From assembly GCF_002213415.1 (NCBI RefSeq), contig NZ_NJGU01000001.1, forward strand, positions 868,001 through 932,000: a stretch of DNA of 64,000 nt, given 5' to 3'. The stretch is from Herbaspirillum robiniae (GTDB lineage: Bacteria > Pseudomonadota > Gammaproteobacteria > Burkholderiales > Burkholderiaceae_D). How positions within the stretch are numbered: position 1 is the stretch's first letter; every line of letters starts with the position of its first letter. Below the pieces are notes generated by a model. It was given only the letters and a program-made list of their open reading frames with translations, did no database searches and had not been told where the DNA came from. Of the stretch, positions 8,567 to 16,167 are shown one piece after another. Both the position numbers and the translations under genes were made by a program.

Positions 8567-8603
8567 CAGCAGCAGTCCCGGCAAAAAAGCAAAATGCAAA
8601 AGC

Positions 8604-8639
8604 AAAAAGCCCCGCGAATCGCTTCGCGGGGCTTTTTTT
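8604..8639. terminator. Bidirectional Rho-independent terminator
   Basis: A long stem AAGCCCCGCGA/TCGCGGGGCTT with a 5-base loop, flanked by A-run on the left and T-run on the right. It can stop transcription from both the lactonase gene and the convergent ohr gene. Confidence 0.9.
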
Positions 8640-8660
8640 CGGCCGCAGCCTGGTGTTCGA

Positions 8661-9095
8661 TTACACCAGGTTCAGGGTGACGTTGATGTTGTCACGGGTG
8701 GCGTTGGAGTACGGGCACACTTGGTGCGCCTTGTTCACCAGATCTTGCGCCACGGCGCGGTCCACGCCCGGCAGCGAGATGTTGAGTTCGGCTTCGATGC
8801 CGAAACCGGCCGGGATCTGGCCGATGCCGACCTTGCCGGTGATGCTGGCGTCGGCAGGCAGGGCGACCTTGGCCTGGCCGGCGACGAACTTCAGCGCGCC
8901 CAGGAAGCAAGCCGAGTAGCCGGCTGCGAACAGTTGCTCGGGGTTGGTGCCCGGGCCGCCGGCGCCGCCCAGTTCCTTGGGGGTGGACAGCTTGACGTCG
9001 AGCACGCCGTCGGAGGACTTGGCTGCGCCTTCACGGCCGCCGGTGGCGGTGGCGGTGGCGGTGTACAGGGCTTTCTGGATCTTGTCGGAGGGCAT
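8661..9095 (-). CDS. ohr: Organic hydroperoxide resistance protein Ohr (OsmC family)
   Basis: 144 residues. It is a thiol peroxidase that reduces organic hydroperoxides. The two redox cysteines are Cys63 ([12 protein letters not shown]) and Cys127 ([13 protein letters not shown]). The active-site Arg21 (GGREG) and Glu53 (NPEQL) are also present, giving a complete Ohr active site. Length is typical. A Shine-Dalgarno GGAAA precedes ATG 9095. The ohrR regulator lies upstream on the same strand, and a promoter with a built-in operator is visible at 9275-9302. Confidence 0.96.
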   Translation of the reverse strand: MPSDKIQKALYTATATATGGREGAAKSSDGVLDVKLSTPKELGGAGGPGTNPEQLFAAGYSACFLGALKFVAGQAKVALPADASITGKVGIGQIPAGFGIEAELNISLPGVDRAVAQDLVNKAHQVCPYSNATRDNINVTLNLV

Positions 9096-9190
9096 GGTAT
9101 TTCCTTTCTGGTTTTCAGGTTAAGGGCAACTTTGAGAGTGTGTGCGGCGAAAGATTCGCCATTTGCTGCTACGGATCTACAGGTGCTGCT

Positions 9191-9240
9191 TCTTGCTTAG
9201 TCTTGCTTAGTCTTGCTTAGGCTTGCTTAGTCTTGCATGG
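9191..9240 (-). repeat. 10-bp tandem repeat in the ohr leader
   Basis: Four consecutive 10-bp units TCTTGCTTAG (three exact, one with a single change) followed by a fifth half-matching unit. On the ohr transcript it reads CTAAGCAAGA repeated. It lies between the predicted transcription start and the ohr start codon, within the 5' untranslated region. The unit equals roughly one DNA helical turn. No function is known to me. Confidence 0.85.
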
Positions 9241-9274
9241 CCCTGCTTGCCAGGGCCGGCTTCAACAAATAAAT

Positions 9275-9302
9275 ATATTATTTACAATAAAATTGTGAGC
9301 AA
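9275..9302 (-). promoter_or_regulatory. ohr promoter with OhrR operator
   Basis: On the minus strand, TTGCTC (-35, complement of 9297-9302) and TAATAT (-10, complement of 9275-9280) are separated by 16 bp. The spacer contains the inverted repeat ACAAT-AAA-ATTGT (9284-9296), close to the known OhrR operator pattern TACAATT-AATTGTA. A repressor bound there would block RNA polymerase. Confidence 0.75.
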
Positions 9303-9346
9303 CCTAATTTGAACAACAAAAAACGCTGTCGCGCTTGCCGGCGCCG

Positions 9347-9829
9347 TCATTGCTCGCCGTCCAGCAGATTCTTGCGTACATCCTTCAGGTCGGTCACCAG
9401 TTTTTGCACCTGCTCCAGCGGCGGCAGCATGCAGCTCATCTTCACCGGCACTGCCCTGGCGCGTTCGCGCAGGGCGCGGCCGCCATCGCTCAGGGTCACC
9501 ACCACGCGGCGTTCGTCGCCGGCGTCGCGCGCCCGGTGCAGCAGGCCCATGGTTTCCATGCGCTTCAACAGCGGGGTCAGCGTGCCGGAATCGAGAAACA
9601 GGCGGCTGCCCAGCTCGGATACGGTGATCTGGTCCTTCTCCCACAGCACCATCATCACCAGGTATTGAGGATAGGTGATATCGAGCGCGCCGAGGATCTT
9701 TTTGTACGCCTTGGTCATCGCCAGGGACGCCGAATACATGGCGAAACACAGCTGGTTGTCGAGAAGCAGGGCTTCATCGATCAGCGCGTCCGGCAGCTTC
9801 GGTGTGTGTGCGTTGTCCATGGCATGCAT
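9347..9829 (-). CDS. ohrR: Organic-peroxide-sensing MarR family repressor OhrR
   Basis: 160 residues from ATG 9829; ATG 9820 is an alternative. The segment LLLDNQLCFAMYSAS holds the reactive sensing Cys (Cys28 with this start) that is oxidised by organic hydroperoxides. The winged helix ITVSELGSRLFLDSGTLTPLLKRME and wing RDAGDERRVVVTLSDGG follow. It lies directly upstream of ohr on the same strand, and the AT-rich leader holds a second possible operator half (GCAATTTAATTTTG, 9841-9854). Confidence 0.92.
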   Translation of the reverse strand: MHAMDNAHTPKLPDALIDEALLLDNQLCFAMYSASLAMTKAYKKILGALDITYPQYLVMMVLWEKDQITVSELGSRLFLDSGTLTPLLKRMETMGLLHRARDAGDERRVVVTLSDGGRALRERARAVPVKMSCMLPPLEQVQKLVTDLKDVRKNLLDGEQ

Positions 9830-10010
9830 ATTAAAACGCTCAAAATTAAATTGCAAGCTATTTAAATCGAATATTTTTGAATTTGTCGTTCAAATCCATT
9901 TCACGCCCCTCGCCCGCCGTCCACCGAGTTTGGGTATCATTCGCGCGTTCCCCGACTTTTCCGGCCTTTTCGGTCTTTTCGCCCCTTCCGGCTTTGCGCC
10001 GCAGCTGCCC

Positions 10011-11192
10011 ATGCAAGACGCCCTCCCCCTCAATCCGCTCAAGACCCTGGACCTGTTCTGCCGGGTGGTCGACAACTATGGCGACATCGGCATCTGCTGG
10101 CGCCTGGCGCGGCAGTTCGCGCACGAGCACGGCATCGCCGTGCGGCTGTGGGTGGACGACCTGGCCAGCTTCAAGCGGATCTGGCCGGAGGTGGATGCGG
10201 CCGCGCAACTGCAGCAGGTGGCCGGCGTGACCGTCAGGCACTGGGCCGGCCAGGATGGCGCCTATGCGGCCGGCGACGTGGCCGACATCGTGATCGAGTT
10301 CTTCGGCTGCGAGATCCCGCCCGGCTATGTGGAAGCGATGGCGCAACGCGCCGTCAAGCCGATATGGTTCAACCTGGAAGGCCTGTCGGCGGAGCCATGG
10401 GTGGAGGGCTGCCACACCCTGCCCTCGCCGCACCGCAGCCTGAAGCTGACCAAGTATTTCTTCTTCCCCGGCTTCAACGAGCGCACCGGCGGCCTCAGCT
10501 TCGAGCGGGATCTCGAGGCGCAGCGCCAGGCGTTCCAGCAGGAAGGCCTGGCCGGACAATTCCTGCAGCGCCTCGGCGTGACGCCGCAAGAACAGCAAGG
10601 CCTGAAAGTCTCGCTGTTCTGCTACGACTACGCGCCGGTGCCCGAGCTGCTCGGGGCGTGGCGCGCCTCGTCGGCGCCGGTCACCTGCCTGGTGCCCGAG
10701 GGCGTGGCGCGCGATGCCGTCGAAGCCTTTCTCGGCGCGCCTGCGGTGCCGGGCGCGGCGGCGACCCGTGATGCGCTGTCGCTGCGGGTGCTGCCTTTCG
10801 TGCCGCAGACCGATTACGACCGCCTGCTGTGGAGCTGCGACCTCAACTTCGTGCGCGGCGAAGATTCCTTTTCCCGCGCGCAATGGGCCGGTAAGCCCTT
10901 CATCTGGAACATCTACAAGCAGGACAAGAACCTGCACCACACCAAGCTCAACGCTTTCCTCAAGATCTATGACGCCGCCACGCCGGCGCTGATCGACGCC
11001 AATCGCGCCTGGAACGGCGCCAACCATGACGAGGTTGACTGGATGGCAAGCTGGCAGGCGCTGCGCGACGAGTTGCCCGGACTGACCGGCGCGGCCCAGC
11101 AGTGGCTGCACAAGATGTTGGCAAATGGCGACTTCATTGCCAATTTGCTGCGCTTCGCCGCCCGGCTGGTGGTGGAACAAGAGGGAAAATAG
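10011..11192 (+). CDS. earP: EF-P arginine rhamnosyltransferase EarP
   Basis: 393 residues. EarP transfers rhamnose from dTDP-L-rhamnose to Arg32 of elongation factor P. The N-terminal FCRVVDNYGDIGICWRLARQ holds the conserved Asp pair of the DUF2331/EarP family. The C-terminal RGEDSFSRAQWAGKPFIWNIY is the nucleotide-sugar binding region and contains the conserved Arg, Asp, Ser and Gln. Start ATG 10011 (MQDALP) is chosen; the open frame extends further upstream through AT-rich promoter sequence. The target gene efp follows 123 bp downstream with the expected Arg32. Confidence 0.95.
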   Translation: MQDALPLNPLKTLDLFCRVVDNYGDIGICWRLARQFAHEHGIAVRLWVDDLASFKRIWPEVDAAAQLQQVAGVTVRHWAGQDGAYAAGDVADIVIEFFGCEIPPGYVEAMAQRAVKPIWFNLEGLSAEPWVEGCHTLPSPHRSLKLTKYFFFPGFNERTGGLSFERDLEAQRQAFQQEGLAGQFLQRLGVTPQEQQGLKVSLFCYDYAPVPELLGAWRASSAPVTCLVPEGVARDAVEAFLGAPAVPGAAATRDALSLRVLPFVPQTDYDRLLWSCDLNFVRGEDSFSRAQWAGKPFIWNIYKQDKNLHHTKLNAFLKIYDAATPALIDANRAWNGANHDEVDWMASWQALRDELPGLTGAAQQWLHKMLANGDFIANLLRFAARLVVEQEGK

Positions 11193-11315
11193 GTTAGAAT
11201 ATCGGGCTAAGCTTTAATGCAGTTTTGGAATTCAATCATACGTGGGCTTGCGGTGAAGTTTTGCCAGTGGGCTACTGAAAGTTGAAGCAACCTACTTATC
11301 ACGACATATACCGCT

Positions 11316-11891
11316 ATGAAATTTGCAAAAGAAGTCCGCGTCGGCAACATCATCATGGTCGACAGCAAGCCCATGATCGTCCTGCGTTCGGACGTCAACG
11401 GTTCCTCCCGCACCGGTTTCACCTACAAGTGGAAGATGAAGAACCTGCTGACCAACACCCCGATGGAAAGCGTCTTCCGCGGCGACGACAAGTTCGACGT
11501 GGTGGTGCTGGACAAGAAGCCGGTCACCTATTCGTACTTCGCCGACCCGCTGTTCGTCTTCATGGACGAAGAGTACAACCAGTACGAAATCGAAGGCGAG
11601 AACATGGGCGACGCCATCGGTTACCTGAAGGACGGCATGCAGTGCGAAGCCGTGTTCTACGACGGCAAGGCGATCTCGGTTGAAATGCCGACCACCATCG
11701 TGCGCAAGGTTGCCTACTCGGAGCCGGCAGTCAAGGGCAACACTTCGGGCAACGTCCTGAAGGAAGCCAAGATCGAAAACGCCATCGAAGCCAACCAGAT
11801 CGTCGTGATGGTCCCGCTGTTCGTCAGCCAGGACGACGACATCGAAATCGACACCCGTACCAACGAGTACAAGAAGGTCGTCCGCGGTTGA
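11316..11891 (+). CDS. efp: Elongation factor P, Arg32 type
   Basis: 191 residues, three beta-barrel domains; it relieves ribosome stalling at polyproline. The modification loop reads GSSRTGF with Arg at position 32, the site rhamnosylated by EarP, in place of the Lys of the EpmA type. The C-terminal [20 protein letters not shown] is the EF-P domain III signature. It has its own leader of about 120 bp with a TAGAAT -10-like hexamer at 11195-11200, and a terminator just after the stop. Confidence 0.97.
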   Translation: MKFAKEVRVGNIIMVDSKPMIVLRSDVNGSSRTGFTYKWKMKNLLTNTPMESVFRGDDKFDVVVLDKKPVTYSYFADPLFVFMDEEYNQYEIEGENMGDAIGYLKDGMQCEAVFYDGKAISVEMPTTIVRKVAYSEPAVKGNTSGNVLKEAKIENAIEANQIVVMVPLFVSQDDDIEIDTRTNEYKKVVRG

Positions 11892-11908
11892 TTCTGCGTC
11901 GATGCAAT

Positions 11909-11938
11909 GAAAAAACGCTGCCTTGTGCAGCGTTTTTT
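11909..11938 (+). terminator. Rho-independent terminator of efp
   Basis: Stem AAAACGCTGC/GCAGCGTTTT with loop CTTGT and a T-run, 18 bp after the efp stop codon. Confidence 0.9.
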
Positions 11939-12073
11939 TATGCCCGTCCGGATTGTCGGCGATTTGTCGGCGATTGACGGAACCGGTACGCCGCCCCATC
12001 GACACATCCATGCCGGCGCACGCAACGACGCCCGGCGCCGGGCCGGACCGGACCGGACCGGGCAACACTCAGC

Positions 12074-12901
12074 TCATTGCTCCGCGCCCTTGACCTGCGC
12101 CAGGTCCCGCACCGCCTCCTGGCCGTCCGCGCTGTCCCAGAACTCGCAGTCGGCCGCCTGGATGCGCTGCGCCGAATTCTCCATATGCTGCAACGCCGCC
12201 GCGCGCGCCGCCGCCGGGTCGCCGTCGGCGATCGCCTTTGCGATGGCGGCATGCTCGCTGCGCACCTGCTGGCTGAAATCGCTGCGACGCGCCTCGTTGA
12301 CCCGCGCCACCCGGATGGCGGCATGCAGGAACTGGCTCAGGAACTGCACCAGCGAGGTATAGAGCGGATTGTGGGCGGCGTTGGAGATCGCTGCGTGGAA
12401 GGCGAAGTCTTCCTGCACGCCGTCCCGGCCCTCCGCGGTGGCCTTGTCGATCGCCTTGAGCGCCTGCTGGATCGCCTGGCTTTGCGCCCTGGTGCGCCGC
12501 TGCGCCGCCAGCGCCGCCATCTCCCCTTCCACGCCGCGGCGCAGCTCGATCACCCGCAGCACCGCCTGGATGGAGTCGCGCACATCGTCCACCTGCATGT
12601 CCAGGCGGAACGGCGTGGCCGTATTGGCCCCCAGCACCACCGTGCCGCTGCCGCGGCGCGAACCGACCAGCCCTTCGGATTTCAGGCGCGAGATGGCCTC
12701 GCGGATCACCGTGCGACTCACCGCAAAACGCTCGGTCAGCTCCATCTCCGACGGCAGGCGCGCGTCGGGCGCGAACTCGCCGTCGCGGATCTGCTGCGCC
12801 AGCACGCTGGTCACATGGTCGGCCAGGGTGGCCTTGCCCCGGCCGGTCGGGCGGGCCGGGGGAGCGATCGGGGCGGCAATCTTGGCGTCGGTAGTCTTCA
12901 T
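12074..12901 (-). CDS. GntR family regulator, FadR/FCD subfamily
   Basis: 275 residues. The N-terminal winged helix (about residues 30-95) has ARLPSEMELTERFAVSRTVIREAISRL and SRRGSGTVV. The C-terminal FCD ligand-binding helical domain has DFAFHAAISNAAHNPLY, the metal/ligand-coordinating FHxxI pattern. ATG 12901 is used. It is divergent from the D-erythronate dehydrogenase-like gene. The palindrome at 12975-12993 fits the GntR-FadR operator rule GT-N3-AC, so it probably represses that gene and itself. The effector is presumably a small sugar acid. Confidence 0.92.
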   Translation of the reverse strand: MKTTDAKIAAPIAPPARPTGRGKATLADHVTSVLAQQIRDGEFAPDARLPSEMELTERFAVSRTVIREAISRLKSEGLVGSRRGSGTVVLGANTATPFRLDMQVDDVRDSIQAVLRVIELRRGVEGEMAALAAQRRTRAQSQAIQQALKAIDKATAEGRDGVQEDFAFHAAISNAAHNPLYTSLVQFLSQFLHAAIRVARVNEARRSDFSQQVRSEHAAIAKAIADGDPAAARAAALQHMENSAQRIQAADCEFWDSADGQEAVRDLAQVKGAEQ

Positions 12902-12974
12902 GGCGCGCAATGATACCGCTTTTGGCGCGCCCTCCCCGCTGTGGAAAGCCGCAAATCTTTTCCGCGTTTTCGCA

Positions 12975-13003
12975 AAAGTTGTATGACAACTTTCTGCTAT
13001 AAT
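12975..13003 (+). promoter_or_regulatory. GntR operator overlapping an extended -10 promoter
   Basis: The palindrome AAAGTTGTATGACAACTTT (12975-12993) has perfect 8-bp arms and the FadR-type core TTGT-ATG-ACAA. It directly precedes TATAAT (12998-13003) preceded by TGC, an extended -10. Repressor bound to the palindrome would occupy the -35 zone of the promoter reading into the SDR gene at 13108. Confidence 0.75.
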
Positions 13004-13107
13004 CGCTGAGTACGCTTGCCGGCCGGTCGGGCCGGGTTGCCCGCGCGGCGGCGTTGCACAGGTTTTCAGACAGAGACTTTCCCCTACCAGACCAACGAGG
13101 AGAACAC

Positions 13108-14082
13108 ATGCATATCGTCATCACCGGCGGCGCCGGCTTCCTGGGCAGCCGGCTGGCGCGCCAGCTGCTGCAGCGCGGCGCACTGACCGGCCGCGACGGC
13201 AAGCAGCAGGAAATCAAGCGCATCACCCTGCTCGACGTGGTGCCCGCGCAAGGCTTCGACGACCCGCGCATCGAGGCCGTGACCGGCGACATCGCCGACG
13301 CCGCCGTGATCGAGCGCGTGATCACTGCCGACACGCAATCCATCTTCCACCTGGCCGCCATCGTCAGCGGCCACGCCGAAGCCGACTTCGACCTCGGCAT
13401 GAAGATCAACTTCGACGCCACCCGCGTGATCCTGGAACGCGCCCGCGCGCTGGGTACCAAGCCGCGCGTGGTGTTCACCAGCTCGGTGGCGGTGTTCGGC
13501 GGCGAGCTGCCGGCCGAAGTGCCCGACAACACCCTGCTGATGCCGCAAAGCTCCTACGGCGCGCAAAAGGTGATGGGCGAGCTGATGGTGCAGGACTACA
13601 GCCGCAAGGGCTTCATCGACGGCCGCGCGCTGCGCATGCCGACCATCTCGGTGCGCCCGGGCGCGCCCAACAAGGCGGCCTCCAGCTTCGCCTCCGGCAT
13701 CATCCGCGAACCGCTCAACGGCCAGCCCTCGGTATGCCCGGTCGGCCCGGACACCCGCATGTGGCTGATGTCGCCGCGCCAGGCCATCGCCAACCTGATC
13801 CACGGCCATGAAATCAACGGCGCCGACCTCGGCCTGGCCCGCTTCCTCTCCATCGACGGCCTGTGCGTGACCGTCAAGGACATGGTCGCCGCGCTGGAAG
13901 AAGTCGCCGGCGCCGACGTGGTCAAGCTGATCGAATGGAAGGAAGACGAAGCCATCAAGCGCATCGTCAACTCCTGGCCCGGCAAGTTCGAAGCCAAGCG
14001 CGCCAAGGCGCTGGGCTTCACCGCCGACGCCAACTTCGCCGACATCATCCGCGCGCACATCGCCGATGAAGTGAAGAAGTAA
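13108..14082 (+). CDS. denD: D-erythronate dehydrogenase-like SDR
   Basis: 324 residues, extended short-chain dehydrogenase. The N-terminal GGAGFLGSRLARQLL is the NAD-binding Gly motif. The active-site Ser region is VVFTSSVAVFGG and the catalytic Tyr-Lys pair is SYGAQKVMGE. The substrate region with MPTISVRPGAPNKAASSFASGIIREPL is characteristic of the DenD group, which oxidises D-erythronate to 2-oxo-tetronate. The start has AGGAG upstream. The usual partners (tetronate kinase, isomerase) are not adjacent, so the substrate is an inference from sequence. Another NAD-dependent epimerase/dehydratase role cannot be excluded. Confidence 0.75.
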   Translation: MHIVITGGAGFLGSRLARQLLQRGALTGRDGKQQEIKRITLLDVVPAQGFDDPRIEAVTGDIADAAVIERVITADTQSIFHLAAIVSGHAEADFDLGMKINFDATRVILERARALGTKPRVVFTSSVAVFGGELPAEVPDNTLLMPQSSYGAQKVMGELMVQDYSRKGFIDGRALRMPTISVRPGAPNKAASSFASGIIREPLNGQPSVCPVGPDTRMWLMSPRQAIANLIHGHEINGADLGLARFLSIDGLCVTVKDMVAALEEVAGADVVKLIEWKEDEAIKRIVNSWPGKFEAKRAKALGFTADANFADIIRAHIADEVKK

Positions 14083-14110
14083 GCACGGGCGCCATTCGCC
14101 CAGCCTGAAG

Positions 14111-14137
14111 CGGCGCCCCTCGGGGCGCCGTTTTCTT
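14111..14137 (+). terminator. Rho-independent terminator after the SDR gene
   Basis: Stem CGGCGCCC/GGGCGCCG with loop CTCG, followed by TTTTCTTTT. It separates the SDR gene from the downstream methyltransferase. Confidence 0.8.
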
Positions 14138-14212
14138 TTGGCGGGCATAATCGGGGAATGGAGCACAGCCGCGAAACCGCGCAGAACAACGACAAACGCC
14201 AACGGGATAGAC

Positions 14213-14803
14213 ATGGACAAAGCCACCCTCGCCGCCTATGACGGCAACGCCGCCGCCTTCGCCCAGGACTGGCACGACCAGCCCGCGCCGGCCGATCTGC
14301 ACGCCATCGTGCGCCGCTTCTTCACGCCCGGCAGCTGCGCCGACATCGGTTGCGGCAGCGGCCGCGAAGTCGGCTGGCTGGACGCCAACGGCTATCCGGC
14401 GCACGGCTACGATGCGTCCGAAGGCTTGCTGCAGGAAGCGCGCCGACGCTATCCGGCATCGCGCTTCACCTGCGCACCGCTGCCGGAACTCGAAGGCATC
14501 GCCGACGCCGGCTACGACAACCTGCTGTGCGAAACCGTCATCATGCATTTGCCGGCTGCCGACATCCTGCCGTCGGTGCAGCGCATGCTGGCCATCCTCA
14601 AACCCGGCGGCGTGCTCTACCTGAGCTGGCGCGTGACCAGGGATGCGGACCAGCGCGACAAGCACGACCGCCTGTATGCCGCCTTCGACGCCGGCGTGGT
14701 GCGCGACGCGCTGCAGGGCTGCGCGCTGCTGCTGGACGAGGAGGTGGTGAGCGAGTCCTCGGGGAAGGTGATCCACAGGCTGGTGGCGCGAAAGCCGGCC
14801 TGA
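14213..14803 (+). CDS. Class I SAM-dependent methyltransferase
   Basis: 196 residues. Motif I is CADIGCGSGREVGWL (SAM binding). The acidic post-I residue is in GYDASEGLL. Motif IV is around YDNLLCETVIMHL, and the LKPGGVLYLSWR segment is the usual late strand. This is the compact Methyltransf_11/25 fold acting on a small molecule. ATG 14213 (MDKATLAAYD) is preferred because the conserved fold begins there. The substrate is unknown and the neighbours give no clue. Confidence 0.85.
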   Translation: MDKATLAAYDGNAAAFAQDWHDQPAPADLHAIVRRFFTPGSCADIGCGSGREVGWLDANGYPAHGYDASEGLLQEARRRYPASRFTCAPLPELEGIADAGYDNLLCETVIMHLPAADILPSVQRMLAILKPGGVLYLSWRVTRDADQRDKHDRLYAAFDAGVVRDALQGCALLLDEEVVSESSGKVIHRLVARKPA

Positions 14804-14848
14804 TGCTGCGAGGGACTTGCCGTCGTCTTCGGATTTTCTCCTTTCCAG

Positions 14849-14913
14849 CGACTTTCGTCGTGAGCCGACGGCCGCCAAACGACACTGGGTCCTGACTTTC
14901 GTCAGGACGACGC
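14849..14913. repeat. Intergenic repeat, copy 1
   Basis: Shares the order of blocks CTTTCGTCG, GATCCGAC/GAGCCGAC, AACGACAC, CTGACTTTC/CCGACTTTC and TCAGGAC with copy 2 at 15071-15134. The blocks contain internal inverted segments (TCCTGAC/GTCAGGA), so the repeat can fold. Confidence 0.6.
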
Positions 14914-15042
14914 TCAATAGGTGCATCACCCCTTAGCGCAATCAATTCACCCCTTCGTGGATCCAGCTCGGCCTTCGAGGGATCGCCCTCCCTTCGCAGG
15001 GACAACTCCTCCTTCAGCAGACTCACGCCTCCTCATCTCCTC

Positions 15043-15072
15043 CGTCATCCCGGCGCAAGCCGGGATCCAGCG
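15043..15072. repeat. REP-like hairpin
   Basis: CGTC followed by a perfect 8-bp stem ATCCCGGC/GCCGGGAT around GCAA, then CCAGCG. This is the common CGTCAT-CCCGGC-GCAA type of dispersed palindrome. Confidence 0.65.
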
Positions 15073-15134
15073 GCTTTCGTCGCGATCCGACAGCCGTTGA
15101 ACGACACGCGAGCCCGACTTTCATCAGGACCACG
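15071..15134. repeat. Intergenic repeat, copy 2
   Basis: Degenerate second copy of the repeat at 14849-14913, starting at the edge of the REP-like hairpin. Block order and spacing are conserved while many single bases differ. Confidence 0.6.
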
Positions 15135-15185
15135 CCAATCAGACTGACGAACCACCGCGGGTGCGAATCAGCGCCGATCCACCCG

Positions 15186-15210
15186 AAAAAAAACGCGGCC
15201 GAAGCCGCGT
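15186..15210 (-). terminator. Terminator of the mmsA-mmsB operon
   Basis: On the minus strand: stem CGCGGC/GCCGCG with loop TTCG, followed by eight T. It lies 45 bp after the mmsB stop codon. Confidence 0.85.
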
Positions 15211-15254
15211 AAGAATTACTTCCTCGGAGATCAAACGGACCGGATTTCCAGCCC

Positions 15255-16157
15255 TTACTGCGCCTTCCCCAGCAGGTTGAAGATGCTCGAAAAATCCAGC
15301 TTCCCGGATCCGTTCTTGCTGTGGATGTCGTACAGGTTGCGCGCCGCCGCGCCCAGCGGGATGGCGCTGCCGGTGGCCAGCGCGTTTTCCACGGCCAGGC
15401 CCAGGTCCTTGAGCATCAGATCCACGCCGAAACCGCCCGCGTAGCCCTTCGACGCCGGCGAGGTGTCCATCACGCCGGGACAGGGGTTGTACACCTCCAG
15501 CGTCCAGTTGCGGCCCGAGCTCTTGGACATGATCTCGGACAGCACCTTGGGATCCATGCCGTTGGCCACGCCCAGGCGGATCGCCTCGGAGGTGCCGATC
15601 ATCAGGATCCCCAGCAGCATGTTGTTGCACACCTTGACGGTCTGGCCGCTGCCGCTGTCGCCGGCGTGGTAGATGGCTTTACCCATCTTCTGCAGGTAAG
15701 GCTGGGCGGCGTCGAAGGCGGACTTGCTGCCGCCGACCATGAAGGTCAGCGTGCCGGCGGCGGCGCCGTTGGTGCCGCCGGAGACCGGGGCGTCGAGCAT
15801 CTCGAAACCCTTCGCGCCGGCCGCCGCCGCCACCTTGCGCGACGCTTCCGGCGCGATGGTGGAGCAGTCGATCAGCAAGGCGCCCGGCTTGGCGCAGGCC
15901 AACAAGCCCTTGTCGCCCAGGTAGAGCGACTCGACATGCTTGCTGGCCGGCAGCATGGTGATGATGACGTCGGCCTTGGCCGCCGCCGCCATCGAGTCGG
16001 CCTCGGTCTTGCCGCCGATTTCCACCAGTTTGTCGACGCTGGCCTTGACCAGGTCGTGGCCGCTGACCGAGAACCCTGCCTTGACCAGGTTCTGCGCCAT
16101 CGGCAGGCCCATGTTGCCCAGGCCGATAAATACAACGTTGGCGATGTTGGCGCTCAT
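15255..16157 (-). CDS. mmsB: 3-hydroxyisobutyrate dehydrogenase
   Basis: 300 residues of the beta-hydroxyacid dehydrogenase family. The Rossmann motif is GLGNMGLPMAQNLVKAG, the substrate motif is DAPVSGGTNGAAAGTL, and the catalytic Lys lies in GQTVKVCNNMLLG. It oxidises 3-hydroxyisobutyrate to methylmalonate semialdehyde in valine breakdown. mmsA, for the next step, starts 10 bp upstream on the same strand, which supports mmsB over the related tartronate-semialdehyde reductases. Confidence 0.93.
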   Translation of the reverse strand: MSANIANVVFIGLGNMGLPMAQNLVKAGFSVSGHDLVKASVDKLVEIGGKTEADSMAAAAKADVIITMLPASKHVESLYLGDKGLLACAKPGALLIDCSTIAPEASRKVAAAAGAKGFEMLDAPVSGGTNGAAAGTLTFMVGGSKSAFDAAQPYLQKMGKAIYHAGDSGSGQTVKVCNNMLLGILMIGTSEAIRLGVANGMDPKVLSEIMSKSSGRNWTLEVYNPCPGVMDTSPASKGYAGGFGVDLMLKDLGLAVENALATGSAIPLGAAARNLYDIHSKNGSGKLDFSSIFNLLGKAQ

Positions 16158-16167
16158 GGCGGTCTCC

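Larger units (their letters stand above)
14804..15254. other. Repeat-rich intergenic region
   Basis: About 450 bp between convergent genes with no credible gene. It holds two copies of a ~65-bp degenerate repeat (14849-14913 and 15071-15134), a REP-like hairpin (15043-15072), several small CCTTCG-centred palindromes between 14950 and 15012, and the terminator of the mmsB operon. Confidence 0.6.

Noticed and set aside
9191..9240. Possible CRISPR-like repeat
   Set aside because: Units are 10 bp with no spacers between them; it is a simple tandem repeat.
13108..14082. UDP-glucose 4-epimerase-type role for the SDR gene
   Set aside because: The general fold fits, but the RPGAPNKAASSF segment and the GntR-FCD partner favour a sugar-acid dehydrogenase.
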